Assembly (NCBI GenBank): GCA_033239525.1
Contig: BSYO01000026.1
Span: 2,170,001-2,234,000, forward strand
Length of the DNA stretch: 64,000 bases
Reading direction: 5' to 3'
Source: Nepenthes gracilis
Lineage: Eukaryota > Streptophyta > Magnoliopsida > Caryophyllales > Nepenthaceae
The notes under the pieces were generated by a model. The model made no database searches, was not told the DNA's origin, and worked only from the letters and a program-made list of their open reading frames with translations. Of this stretch, positions 35,640-48,060 are shown piece by piece. The position numbers and the translations under genes are program-made. Within the stretch, counting starts at the first letter, position 1; each line of letters starts with the position of its first letter.

Positions 35640-36243
35640 TGAACATTGGATGACGCCTTATTAGAGATATCTTACAGACGGAGTACTACCAAAGGACTCG
35701 GATGAAGCTAAGCAGATCAAGAAGATGGCCAGCTGGTACACCATAGTCGACGGATTGCTCTATTGTTGTGGGCACTCAACTCTGTACCTTGTTGTTTACT
35801 CCCGAGGGGGTTGATTACACCTTGAACGAAGTCCACCTAGAGATATGTGGGTCAAACATTGGGGGTAAGAACTTAGCATTCAAAGTCATAAGCCAGGGAT
35901 ATTACTAGCGTACAATGAAGAAGGACGCCCTAGAGTTCGTGAAGAAGTGTGAGAATTGCCAACTTCATAGCAATCTTAATCACCAGCTGCCTGCGGAGCT
36001 AAGATCGCTCCAAACTCCTTGGCCTTTTGTGTAATGGGGGCTCGATATTCTCGATCCATTTTTCATCACAATTAGGTAAAGAAAGTTCATCATCGCGGGT
36101 ATAAACTACTTCGCCAAATAGGTTGAAGCCACCCCACTGACCAAGATCACCGAGCACAATGCCTTGGAATTCGTCCGCCAGAGCATAATGAGCAGATTCG
36201 GAGTTTCTGAGGTCATCGTGACCGACAACGGTGTCGTACAAGT
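35640..36243 (+). pseudogene. Integrase relic, truncated
   Basis: With frame changes it reads KKCENCQLHSN (zinc-binding end), then GLDILDPFFITI, KFIIAGINYFAK, VEATPLTKITEHNALEFVRQ and SRFGVSEVIVTDNGVVQVF. The first two catalytic Asp positions are recognisable. The DDE Glu and everything after are lost at the junction with the LTR fragment. Confidence 0.8.
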
Positions 36244-36606
36244 GTTTCTATAGACAAACTGCTTTAGGCACACATCATGCATCGCCCTAAACCCCTGTCT
36301 CGTACAAGTGTCGCGTCAACTAGGATTCATGCATGAGAAATTTGCTAATATCACACTGAAGCGCCCAAAAGGCGCATATCACGCACTCACCAATCTACTT
36401 GAATCTTTCTTGAAAGGTCCAGAGGTGCTGGTCATGCGTGCCTAATTTGCAAAAAATGTGCACAAGCGCACGCCGGGGGTGCCTCTGGTACCAAACTAGC
36501 TTGCTTTTTTTAGATTTCTTTTAAATTTTCATTACGTAATTATTTTTAATATATTTAAAATAAACTAATAATATCAAATTAAATTAAATAGAAATCGGGT
36601 ATTACA
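36244..36606 (-). mobile_element. Truncated Del-like LTR, copy A
   Basis: On the minus strand it begins TGTAATACCCGATTTC at 36606. It ends where a CTATAGA word (about 36247) meets Tat integrase. It aligns with 55068-55421, where the same LTR continues leftwards. It is the leftmost part of duplicated block A. Confidence 0.6.
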
Positions 36607-39519
36607 CTTTATGAGAATGATTGCAAAATAAATCTCCCAGTTTACCTGAAAATGATTAAATAATAATCTTATGAAAGCCTTTTATAAGCCAAGCTATAAT
36701 CAAGCTTGTTCTAAACGCCCCATTGTATTATTTCTTTTCTTCATATGGGGGAAATTGCAAGATAGCATAGAAGAGAGGATAAAATGTTACATTACAACAA
36801 TATCTTCGGATCAGACTTTAGTCATGATAGCATTTAATCCAAATAAGGTTAAGGGCACTTTTTAAAGATATGGTGCAAAACCATTTGACATACCCCTATT
36901 ATCTCTAAGTATGAATTCTTTCTTTGTAGAACACTTCAAGAAAAATAATAATATCGAAAATTGAATGATCAGATTCATTTAACACAAAATGATATAAAAT
37001 ATGGACTTATATAAGTGTTATAAATGAATATTGTCAAAAATTAGACCCAATTGTTTGCGGGGCAAGGCACAGTCACTTGTGAAAATGATTAGCCCAACCT
37101 AATTTAGCCTAGTCATAATTTTTTATTTTCAATAAATACTATATTTAAAAATTATCTCACTATATAGTATTTTTGTATAATTAATAACTTTTTATATAAA
37201 AATTATTCATTTATAATATTTTATAGGAACATTTTAGATGAATAATTTTAAGGTAATTTAATCTTTTATGTAAATATAAATTTTTTCAACAAAAAATACC
37301 AAAACTTTTTAAAAACAAAGTTCATATGCTATCCCATCCATCTCGATTTTAATAAGGAACAACTATAATTAATATTTTAGACATGGGTAATTAAACCTAG
37401 CTTAATTTTAATTATGTCTAATTAACACTAACACATACTCGGCAACCAAGTGGATGAATCAACGCCGCACTTGTTCATGGAATGTTCTCTTTCAAATGAA
37501 GTTTCTAACTTGGGTTTAGTTTTGTGGCTTAGGGAGCATACATTTCTAAAAGAGTGATAAATTCAGTTTCTCTTAATATTTGTTATTTGATATTAATCAA
37601 TCGATTGTATTATTTTTTAAATAAAGAAAGGTTAATTTTTTAAAAAGAAAGATTTTAATCATTTAATATTTATTGAATGGTTGTAAATAAGAGAAGTTAA
37701 ATTAACCCCTTAATTAGAGTGGAAGAGACCTTGAATTCATAGTTATGGGTTGTAGAAGTTGTTATTAAAATCATGGATAAAGGAGTGATGTGTTCCGCAC
37801 ATTTAAATTCGTCTTGATAGATTTTAATAGGTCCTTAAAATTTTCTAACTTGAATTTTAATACCACATAAATAAAATAAAAATTTAAAAATAAAATAAAG
37901 ACAAACTTGAAAGAGAAGGATGAAAAAAAGGTAAAAGGATTTTTAACAGTTAAGATTTTACTTTATAAATTATTTTGGGGCAAAATAGGTGTTATGCAAG
38001 ACTAGCTCTTAATCTTTCTATGCAAATTTTAAGTGATATCAGACTTGTATTTTATGAAGTATTTTTAGGATGCTTTTGAAAGTAAGAAAATATCCTTTCT
38101 ATACTAATGGCACTTATATTAAGAAAGGTTTTAGGCTTATCAAAGAAACGATTTAGAATCCTCCAATTTAATAAAGTGGATTACTCTTAAGATTAAGTAA
38201 ACATTTAATCTAAATTACTCAAAATGAGATACTATTTTGACTAAGTAACCTCTCTATCTATATAATCACTAAAAATAGGATATTATTTTGACAAAGTAAC
38301 TACACATTATTTATAATCACTCAAAGTGAGATATTAGGCTTGAAGGCTATTTTGCTTCCTTTAGAGATGAGGTCTCTATACCTTAAACCACCGATTATGA
38401 AAGAGTTTGATCGTTAACTTTCTATTAACATGATTTGATAGTTTTCTTAAGATGGTGATAATGATACACTAAAATTATGTCTTAATGTTGTGCAATGTCC
38501 CCTTAATTTTACGTTCCAAACCACTACTTGGAAAATCGTGAGCATATTGGACAATTCATAAGCACCTCATCACAGCAAAACTCCTAAAATAGAATATTTT
38601 TGTATTTATTGACCTAGCGTGCAAACTGGCATGAGCCTCTTTAATTTTTGTCAATAGTTCAGTCTCCTTTAGCTTTTGTTTAGATTAATAATTTAACACC
38701 CTCACAAATCAGGCATTCTAACATAAACTTTCTACTAATAGCTGATCCTTTGCGTTCAAATTGTATTTTAATAGTCCATAAAATTAATAATCTTTTTCTT
38801 TGACAAACTAAATTGGTCTAATATTCTGCCTCTGACAATTGAACTTATGGCAAAAGGGATTAATTTAATAGTTCATTTCTCTAAAAAGTTAACCCATTCT
38901 GACAAGTTGATTTATCATTTCATAGAGCGGAGCTAAACTCTAAACATAAAACCTCACATAGAATGACTCTTTTCTAAATTTAACTATTTATATCACATAT
39001 TACTTTTTACTCTTTATTAGTAAACATCAACCAGGTAGTACATTTGATAATTTGAATTATCACTTGATAATTTAGTAAAAATTATAGATTAAGCTATATT
39101 TTATTTTTAAAAAAATGTTATAGTACTAAAATACCTATTTTGTAAAAAAAAATTTACTCAAAAATATAACTATTAATATATATTTTTTAATTTTTTTAAA
39201 AAAATAAATTATAAACTATTAAATTTTAATTCAAGGATTGTATAGCTTGGCCCTTTGGCCCCATTAGTGATAGGATGCCTAGTTTGACTTTGCATCAATT
39301 AGTGTTTAACTTCCACAATTTTTATAATTTATATCTTTTAATCAAAATTATTTTTACAATTTTATTAAAAAAATTTATTTAAAAATACAAATTTAAGTCA
39401 TAGAAAATCTCGTACTTTTATTATTTTTTTTAAAAAAAACCAAATTATAATATTTTCTAAAACCTATGTTAAAAAATAACAAAAAATTATATAATTTAGG
39501 TATTCACATTGTTAACTTC

Positions 39520-39551
<32 letters not shown>

Positions 39552-42500
39552 TTGTTATTAGTTTTTTTATTTTACTTCTCATTTTAATCTCGAAGACTAT
39601 TATTACAACACGAAAAAAGCAAATAAAAATAACACATTAAAATATGATATCAATCTTGGTCCTCTATTAATTTAAAATAATTTTAACCATTAGAATATAA
39701 AAAAATATAATATTTAAGAACTTATAACATAATCCTTATTTTTAGTTTTCTCTTTATGATAGGAACATTTTAATTTTTAATAAAAAAAACCTTATTTATA
39801 TTTTTCAAAAAAAAAGGGAGGCATTAGATTACTTTAGATCATCCAATGATCCTGGCGATGTCGGAGGTGCACCTACATGCCTCTACATAGGAGCATCACC
39901 CAAATTGACAAGATCCCCCATTTTTCGTTATAGTATAAATGAATCTTATATTATAGTGTATAATTTCATGCATTTATTATTTCAAAATGAGTCGATTCTT
40001 AGAATTTTAAGCTTTAAAGTGCCATAAACGCTATTATTTTATTAAATAATAATTATATTATTGTTTTGCATCTCTTTTTTTGAAATTATCCAAAGAAAAT
40101 AAGAAAAATAGTTACTTTATTTCAATAAATATCTATTATCTCTGTTTTTTTTGGTAGGCTAATGCGACAATAGCCGTGTCAACAATACAAGATCCCATTT
40201 CTTAAATATAGTAGGTATGATTATCGTATCATTGCATATAACTTGATGTGTTATTTATAAATGAGCAGATACTTGATATGATTATTAACGTAAATCCGAA
40301 AGGATTATTGCATTAATGCGTATAATTATATGAAATATTTACTTTAAAACCAAACGAATACATGATTTCACCATTTAAACACAGTATATATAGGCAGATA
40401 CAATTCCCTACGATTCTCAACTTAAAACAAGTTGAATATATGATTTCATCCTTTAAGATTATCTAGGGTTTGATTCGATCTACCAATCACCTAGCGATCT
40501 CGAGGCTTATCAATTCAAGCGAAGTCTCTGGCCTACTTGGTTGATCATCAAGTCAATGTTAGTGAAATCTTAGAGTTTGGTCGATGTTATCAAAAATCGG
40601 CCAAAATAATAATTAATTAATATTACCGCTATTTCTTGATATTTTTGAAATTATAATATATTTAATTAATCTATTAATGTATCATATGCTGTTTAAATCA
40701 TGGATAACGTCGATAATGAGAAAGAAGACGAAGTTCATGGAACACATTATGATAGAAGAATCAAATCAATGAGTTACCAAATTCGATCCTTTTGCTTGAT
40801 CAAGAAACTTATGCACCATCTAAAGGTAAAATGAAAATCTCTTCTTTTATATATATATATATATATAAGAAAACCATTTGAAATGATGCATTCTAATTAA
40901 TATATACTTAATCCTTTCTAAATTATGCAAATCCTTTAATTTCTTCTAACCACTACCTAAATTTTTTAATGAAAGTTGATTTTTTTTTTAAGATAAGAAG
41001 TGATACCAATAATACTATAATAATCAATAAAAATAAGTGTACTATTTTAATTTATATAAATTTAAGATCAATTAATCAACGAGTGAAAATGTTATATCAA
41101 ATACCATATAATAACCCTTTTTTTTTTTTTTAATATTACTTTCAATACTATATGTTCAACTAGAAATAAAAGCATTTGAATTGCACAGTGTACAGATAAG
41201 AGTACTATAAATACAACTAAATTATATACTTTATTTCTTAATAGACATGTAAGTAAATAATGTATAACAACTATATTCTATATCTATATTTAAGATCTAA
41301 AAGGTATAATAATTGGTTAAAAGATATATCAAACGAGCTACTCTTTTTCTTTTATATATTATTTACAGTAGAATTCTTTAGTTTACTTTATATCACATTA
41401 ATCCAATTTTGATGAAGGAAGAAAATACATCAAAAAACTGAAATATCTTGCTATGTACTTCTATTAACTCATTTTATACTTGTCTTTTATTATCTAGGTG
41501 CCCATTCATTAAACTTTATTTTTTTGTAAAAAATAAATATGTATTTATCTAAGACAATAAATCTTAAACCATATTTATAAAAATTAAAATGTATTTAATA
41601 TATTTTTCAACTTTATTTTGAAATTTTGATTTAACCCATTTTAATATTTTTTGTGCTTTACATTTATAATTATTATACCAAACTTTTTATATCATCTTGA
41701 TTAGACATAAACATTTTACACAGGGGATGATCCACCCTGTAATCCATAAATATATATATATATATATAAATATAATTCAATTAATAATTAGATTAAAAAT
41801 TTTTACTTACCCCTTTAAATTTTATATATTATAGCCACTTATTTCTTCAATAATAGTCTAATTTTTAACATTTTATGAATAATATTATAATTATTTGAAA
41901 TTTATTATGTTAAAAATAAGTATACATCCTTCCTTTCCCATAGAGAGAGAAGTAAAAAAGAATATCATTTTGCAAATTTACAGACAAGAGCTTGTCTCGA
42001 GCTTGAAATTTGTGTCTCCAATGTGCTGCATTTGGACATTCAACTTTCAAACCCTCCTTTTTTTGTTTTTAAATTTTTGAACTAATGACGGTGAGATGGG
42101 CTTGTGACGGTTTGGACTTGAATCAATCTCGTAAATAACTTATATCATAATTCTTCATTATAAATCTATTATAAATAAAATATTCATAGAAAATATCTAT
42201 TACAAATAACATCTATTATCAACATACAAATATAAACACATTAGATCGCAATCTAAGTTAAATATTAAAAAACTAAATAAACCGTAAAAAAGCCCACACC
42301 ATCTCTCAACATAAAAGCTTTTAGATTCAAAGTTCATTTTTATTTGAAATCTCTATCACAAATCTATAATCTCTACTAATATACTATCAATGTACTTTAC
42401 TCTAAAATTAAGAAAATATAAGGGTGAGCAAATACCCATCAAGTGATATAATTAATAATATCAGAATATAATAAAGTATCTTAGATAATTTTATATTGGA

Positions 42501-43300
42501 CATACCTAAGTAGGGTTGTGACATATTAATTAGATATCTAGAATTTACTCTTTCCTTACAAATAAAGTAAAATCTGATTGTCAAAAATTTTAAAAAATAA
42601 TATGTTACGTGAGCCTTTTTTTCATAAAAGGATGGTTATCAGAATTATTTTCTTTTAAAATGGGCTGTGGTACAGTGATTTTTGTTGCCCAGTTATGTCT
42701 ACCGTGACCTTATGTTATAACCAACACAAACTAATTATGGAAAACTATGCCACACTAGTTAGAGTCATCCATTATATAAATATATTTTTAATTGTCCACA
42801 TAATTTATTATAATATCATTTGAGAGTATAAATAATCATAAATTATTTTAGTTATATCACTTTATACTTTTATAGGTTTATTCATTCTTTTATTTCTTGC
42901 AACCATAACTAATGCACATTATTTTCATGCATGATTCATTAAATATAAGCTCTATGTGTTTGAACTTTCTAAAATTATTTTTTCTCATATTATTTTTTAT
43001 AGCTATAACTTCTTAATAATTATAAATATTATATTACTCTCCCACCTTTTATTTTCTTTATTTTTTTATTTTCTTTCCCCTTAAAAAAGGCCAGGGCTTC
43101 TGATTCATGGGAAGAAGGACCCGGGAATCTAAAAAGGAATTAGCCCACTCAGTTTCCTAATACTATTTGATTTGAGGCCATCCGTTTGAGTATGACTTTT
43201 ATGAGTAATTAATATTATGACAAATATTTTTAAAAAATAAAAAAAATTCAAAAATTACATTTAAAAATAAAATAAAGATTGTTACATCACTTTAAATCCA
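36607..43300. other. AT-rich non-coding interior of block A; no gene seen
   Basis: Nearly 6.7 kb of AT-rich DNA with TA microsatellites (about 39524-39545, 40846-40866, 41752-41768). Open frames are short. Because block B keeps the same sequence, any function should show as conserved patches; none is obvious by eye. Confidence 0.6.
39838..39905. repeat. Hairpin-bearing MITE-like end in block A
   Basis: ATCCAATGATC is followed by GGAGGTGCACCTACATGCC and TCTACATAGGAG, with a CCTACATG...CATAGG hairpin. It resembles the ends at 43291-43352 and 44619-44860 and is repeated in block B near 58900-58950. Confidence 0.45.
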
Positions 43301-43352
43301 ACGACCATTTACGCATTTGATGGGCTCCTATGACGTCTACTTTGGAGCCTTC
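43291..43352. repeat. Hairpin-bearing MITE-like end beside RRM-like gene A
   Basis: AAATCCAACGACCATTTACG is followed by GGGCTCCTATGACGTCTACT and TTGGAGCC, so GGCTCC and GGAGCC can pair. It resembles the ends at 39838 and 44860 and lies just beyond the 3' end of the gene. It is repeated in block B near 62366-62423. Confidence 0.45.
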
Positions 43353-43471
43353 TCAATCTTGGGTCTGTCAAGTCCTACATTAACAAGAAGTCGATACAAA
43401 TTTGGACCTCATTTGCAATTTTTGGAGAAAGTGCTCACAAGTAACACTATTTTTTTCCTGCAGAGAAGCCA

Positions 43472-44314
43472 TTATGGGGGTGGCAGAGAACCAGGCCCAG
43501 TTGCTAGCGGATGTCCGAGAGCAGGCGGTGATCTTGGGCGCTTGGGAACGAATTTTCGTACCCATACATGCTTCCCATTTATGGTAAACTTCATCTTCTC
43601 GGCACCTTGCAAGATCAACTCGACCTTTGAAGCCGAGTTCACGACAATGCGAGCAAACAAGGGTTGCTCGTTTGCTTGCACATCCTGCATTTGGACAGAC
43701 TCGATGCATTCTCCATAAATTGTTGTGAAGAATTCTATCACTTCCTCCTTGGACACCGGATATCCTTTAGAGAAAGTGACAAACATCGTTCTATCATCAG
43801 GGTGCACCTTGACCACAGCTTCTCTTCCCATGTCGAAGGGCCTTGGGATCTCAGCGACATCTGCAGGGATTAAGAGATTGTTATTTCTCTCAATAGCTCG
43901 CTCCATGAGGTCCTTCAATACCCGAATGTAAATATTGGCCACATATTTGGCCATTTTTTCAAAAGCATCGTCCTTATTGTCATGGAAGTAACTGAGAGAG
44001 ATATCTCTCCTCGAGAAAGCACGAATCATGAGAATGTCGATGTTAGAGGAGGAAGCATCAAATGGGGCTTTGGTGATCAAGTTGAGGCACACCACCGCCT
44101 CATCAGCTAGCATGTTTACCACCGTTAACGGTAGAGGCAGGATGTTATTGATGAGATCAAAGCAGCATGCTTGTCGCTCGAGCCAAAGGAATAATGATAA
44201 CACATACATCGATTCAATGGGGTCACGAAAGAGGTTGAAAACGAGGATGGTGTATAACGCTCGGTCGATATGATGGAAGAGATTCAGCTCTTCATCAGAC
44301 ATTATAGTGTTCAT
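43472..44314 (-). CDS. Plant-specific RRM-like protein, copy A
   Basis: Predicted 280 residues from the ATG at 44314; a second in-frame ATG (44302) opens MSDEELNLFHHIDRALYTIL. I recognise the architecture as an uncharacterised plant family but not a named gene. An N-terminal helical domain (SDEELNLFHHIDRALY, RDPIESMYVLSLFLWLER, then NMLADEAVVCLNLITKAP) precedes an RRM-like domain at about residues 168-255. There RTMFVTFSKGYPV is RNP2-like, EVIEFFTTIYGECIESVQMQ is a helix, and LFARIVVNSAS is RNP1-like, ending NGKHVWVRKFVPKRP. A proline-rich tail (RSPPALGHPLATGPGSLPPP) ends at a stop. RNA binding is only inferred. The frame is intronless. A TATA-like CTATAAATCC on the minus strand (44426-44435) lies about 110 bp upstream of the start. 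Copy B shares 245 of the first 260 residues. Confidence 0.75.
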   Translation of the reverse strand: MNTIMSDEELNLFHHIDRALYTILVFNLFRDPIESMYVLSLFLWLERQACCFDLINNILPLPLTVVNMLADEAVVCLNLITKAPFDASSSNIDILMIRAFSRRDISLSYFHDNKDDAFEKMAKYVANIYIRVLKDLMERAIERNNNLLIPADVAEIPRPFDMGREAVVKVHPDDRTMFVTFSKGYPVSKEEVIEFFTTIYGECIESVQMQDVQANEQPLFARIVVNSASKVELILQGAEKMKFTINGKHVWVRKFVPKRPRSPPALGHPLATGPGSLPPP

Positions 44315-44425
44315 GTTTAGTGTAATTTTAAACACGACAACGTAGGATTTATATCTTTCGGATTCCTTTTCTTATATGAGTGTAATTGTATTGTTCTCTT
44401 GGGTAACAAGTGGAAATCTGGGGTG

Positions 44426-44435
44426 GATTTATAGG
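44426..44435 (-). promoter_or_regulatory. TATA-like box of RRM-like gene A
   Basis: The minus strand reads CTATAAATCC, about 110 bp upstream of the start codon. In block B the matching word is CTATAAATTT (about 63495-63504), so the TATAAAT core is kept. Confidence 0.5.
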
Positions 44436-44618
44436 TTATAGATACACGAAAATTTTGGCAATATAATTATTAAGTTGATTATTTGAGGGTCGATTTTGTT
44501 TTCAGATTGATTAATGACTTGTTATGGGAAGTTATTCATGATATTGCTGGGTTTAGGAGACAATCACTCTCTAAGGATGATTTTCCTGCAACATAAAGAC
44601 AAGGCTAGAGTCCCTACA

Positions 44619-44860
44619 TTCTCCTACTAAAGTGCTTGTAGAAGCGCCTCTCTCTTATTGTCAGCCGTTAGATTTGGTATCCACCGCCATCATTTTATAT
44701 GTTAAATAATTTGATACTTTAGCATTTAGATAGAAAAATTAAACAAAACTTATTTCATATTTTTTAAAAATATATAAAATGAGAATCGTAAGATCATGTT
44801 GTATTCAACGGCTATATGCAAATGGGAGGGGCTCCTACGCGTCTCTAGATAGGAGTCCCC
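44619..44860. repeat. MITE-like element upstream of RRM-like gene A
   Basis: About 242 bp. Its left end CTCCTACTAAAGTGC and GTAGAAGCGCCTCTC, then AGCCGTTAGAT, mirrors its right end read in reverse (CTCCTATCTAGAG, GTAGGAGCCCCTCCC, AGCCGTTGAAT). The AT-rich inside has no coding. The same element is in block B at 63691-63928. No clear target duplication was identified. Confidence 0.55.
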
Positions 44861-44930
44861 TCTCTTTCCGATATGAGAGCGCATTTCATATTAAATCCAT
44901 GGGGATTGTGATGAAAATAAAAGTTAGATA

Positions 44931-46084
44931 ATTTAAGATTATATGTAACTTTCTTTGTTAATATTTTTTGATACCGAAAAAAGTCACACTATGTCTCCAT
45001 ATTAAGTATGTTAATGGATATATTGATCGAGATGTATTAGTTTTTATCTCGAATTTCACACTTGACAACCTAAATTTATATCCTTCGAACAAACTCAAAC
45101 CTCTTGAGAAGTTTAAATTGATGTATGTAATAAAGTAATAAAAATGCATAAATTAAAAATTTTGAGATATTTTTTCAATAATGTATAATGACATCTATCA
45201 AGCTGAATTTTAATTGCATTGACTAAATCTCCTCAAAAATAAAAAAATGTTGTAAAATTGATTAAATTTCAGTATATAACTCATTTTATATTTAATCATA
45301 AGATAAAAAATTATATCTATAATATCCGATACCGATATTTTAATCCATCGTTCTTTTCCTTTTTGCTACTATATATATTTATATTTGCAATAAGTAAAAT
45401 CAATTCAGCTTTTTACTCCCTAATTTGTTTAATTTACGATTATTTTTTGTTGTGATTATTGTATTTTTTGAATTTAGAATTAATTTATTTTGGTGATTTT
45501 TGGGTTGACAAAATAACAAAAGCTCACGTATGGTACGTAATATACAAACAGATTCATGAAATCCTCCAAGGGTCCATGAATATTGCATCTGGTTTAATTA
45601 AATTTCCATTTACTATTAAATTAATTAAATTTGGCAGCAACTTAAATGCGAAAAATCAAATGAAAATTCATGAGCCATTATTAACTTAACCATCAACATT
45701 GATGAAGGCATGAGAGAAATTATTATATAGTTTATTATAGTAGTAATATTATTCATACAATGACTTCTACACCCACTTATATTAAAATTATCAAAAATAA
45801 ATGTAAAATTTTTTTTTTTTAACTTTTTCTCTTTTCCACCTATATCTATTTACACCAATTTTGATAATTTCAATAGAAATAGGTGTATAAGTGTGTAAAT
45901 ATTATTGCAAATTATCATATAGAAGGAAATTATTAATGTAGGAAATTATTACACAGTCAATCATGCAATCAAATGCAAATTATTATATAGTTACATTTAT
46001 TTGTTGAAAAACAATTTGCAAATATATATATGTATATATATATGTGTTAGGTGATTAAATTCAAGTCTTTTGTGAGGATGAAGT
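44931..46084. other. AT-rich DNA right of the duplicated block; no gene seen
   Basis: The block B match cannot be followed beyond about 44930 because the window ends. Sequence here is AT-rich, with small open frames near 45258-45689 lacking any recognisable domain. Confidence 0.5.
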
Positions 46085-48060
46085 GTCCTCGACCCAAAAT
46101 TGGGATATTAATAAAACCGAACTCTAATTTAATACATTCAAATCCCAAATTAAATTTTAGTAATATATAATTTGACTTTAATTTAAGCCATAAATAAATA
46201 TTAAATTACCCGACTTAAAATCAAATCAAATCTTAGGAAACGAACATACAATAATACCTTTAAATGGTCTGATTTATAAGGTGCAAGTTTTAAAATTATA
46301 AATTTGATTATAATTAATAAAGTTAAGAAGAAGAAGTTTTAAGGTCAAACAAAAAAATTGAGTTAAAGTTAAACTTGGATTGGGTCATATGGGGTTAAAT
46401 GATGCTTGACTAGTACCTAACGTGTGCATCTATGTTTGCTAGGTAGAAAGGTCACGCCGAAAAGATACCTGACCTTGAACGCACTTTTGATAAATTGTTA
46501 ACGTTTGATATGTACCTGATAGACACTCATGGCACTTTTGGCAATTTACCTATGCTTGATGCGCTCTTGAAGCTCGTGGGTCACAATGTTTTGTTGTGAT
46601 GCTCAATACGCAAATGAAGGGAGCATATGCGCTAGATTTTTATAAAATTTTGTTCGACTAATATTTAATTATTTTCTACTAAATTTGAAAAGAAGAGAGA
46701 GAAAGCGAAGAGGAGAAGAGTGAAAAGAAAAAATAAAAAGTTAGAGGAGGACATTTGAAGTGAATTCAAGGAAGATTTGAATAAATTTAAAGAAAATACA
46801 AGTACATTCCAAACCCATTTCTTTTGTTGATGTTCCTTCTAATCTCTATGGGCATTTATCATTTTAGATACTCTTAAATATTATATTTTGACCATAAGAT
46901 ATTTATTTATTACATGCATGCATTATCCCTCTTATTTTTCTGCTATATTATATAGAATTCATGTCTTAACATATGCATATTGAATTAAGTAGCAGGTTTT
47001 CTATAATACAACCCATGCATATTCAGAATTATGATTAAATGGCTCTTATATATTTTAAATTCATATATAATATTCTTACATATTTGAAACCTCTAAGTAC
47101 ATATTTTATATGTTCTAAAATTTTATTAAATTAGACCTATATATTTGACAATTGAAATAAAATATTGAAACTAAGAAATTTTATTAGTTTTTTTGAAATT
47201 TTTTATTGTAAAAAACTCATAATGTAACTTTTGTATATTTTAAAATTTATATATTCAAATTTTATCAAAATTTAATGCACTTCATGATAAATATTTGAAA
47301 AAATTATGATAAATTGTATATAATTTGTAAAAGAACCAAAGAATACTTTGTCTAAGTTTCATTCATTATGTACAGAACATTTTAAGAACTTAGTAGTCAT
47401 ATATTATAATATGTTTTAATATATCATAATGGTAATCGATATTGAACTCATCATCCGTGGGGTCAAAATAGCATTCAATCCCATCTACAATGTTATATAT
47501 ATGATGTCCTACTTACAAGTTTTGAATAGTAGTATAAGATCTTTGATTTTATAAAAGCAAATATAATTTAAATTTTGATTATTCACTTATTTATCAGTAA
47601 GACTCTACTGATTCCTAATCCATAAAAATTAGTACAATTTTAGCATGTTTTTCAGTCATTGTAGATTAAGAACTGAAAAAAGGAATTTAAAACCTTTGTA
47701 TGAATGTTTTGAAAATTTATGACCTTATATTTGAAATTCTTATAATTATTCTTTCAGCATGTTTTAATATAAATTGTATACTTAATTATGAAAATTTTGT
47801 ATCTTATTAAATAAATTACTTACTCTTACTTTTATTTTCTTCACTTACCCTTTAAATTAAGCAGGCTTAGGGCATACTTGTAAGTTGGGAAGGATGGTAA
47901 TAAGGATATTCAAGAAAATTTTGAATTAGGAATTAAAATGATCGGATGTTGTGCTATACCCTAGGACATTAATTTAGATGTATACTTTTATTTGAATAAT
48001 GGTTTTGTATTATATAAATGCCGTGACGTTCTCATTCACGATATATGTCCGTTGTTGGTT
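46085..48060 (+). mobile_element. Possible Del-like LTR remnant, plus orientation
   Basis: It opens near TGTCCTCGACCCAAAATTGG. It has a TGATGCGCTCTTGAAGC-type promoter-region block with GGCACTTTTGGCAATTT, and a GAAGAGAGAGAAAGCGAAGA purine stretch, then long AT-rich sequence. The order (repeated GGCACTTTTGG-like words, a purine run, AT-rich) parallels the minus-strand LTR at 53500-55421. Neither end is proven. Confidence 0.3.

Larger units (their letters stand above)
30390..36243 (+). mobile_element. Decayed Tat-type Ty3/gypsy retrotransposon, 3'-truncated
   Basis: The order is LTR, primer-binding-like site, gag, protease, RT, RNase H, a second RNase H, integrase. The second RNase H domain and the TTGGCACTGTCTGTG site after the LTR point to the Tat/Ogre lineage. 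Many stops and frameshifts occur throughout. It breaks off in integrase at about 36243, where an unrelated LTR fragment begins; no 3' LTR is present. Its left boundary is uncertain. Confidence 0.88.
36244..44930. repeat. Duplicated block A (direct repeat of 55068-64000)
   Basis: It is collinear with 55068-64000 throughout. Anchor pairs are 36606/55421 (LTR start), 37441/56269 (CAACCAAGTGGATGAATCAA), 43321/62392 (TGGGCTCCTA) and 44621/63693 (CTCCTACTAA). The offset grows from about 18,815 to 19,071 bp, mainly by one insertion in block B. The only gene in it is the RRM-like gene at its right end; the rest is AT-rich. Confidence 0.9.

Noticed and set aside
39524..39545. TA runs (also 40846, 41752, 53915) as possible CRISPR-like or origin signals
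   Set aside because: They are plain TA microsatellites in plant AT-rich DNA, without spacers or regular array structure.
43380..43709. 109-codon minus-strand frame MHRVCPNAGCASKRATL and its copy at 62451-62780
   Set aside because: It is in another frame over the RRM-like gene on the same strand and lacks domain features.
43317..43718. 133- and 135-codon plus-strand frames across the RRM-like genes
   Set aside because: They are antisense shadows of the RRM-like genes that stay open because the sense strand is conserved.
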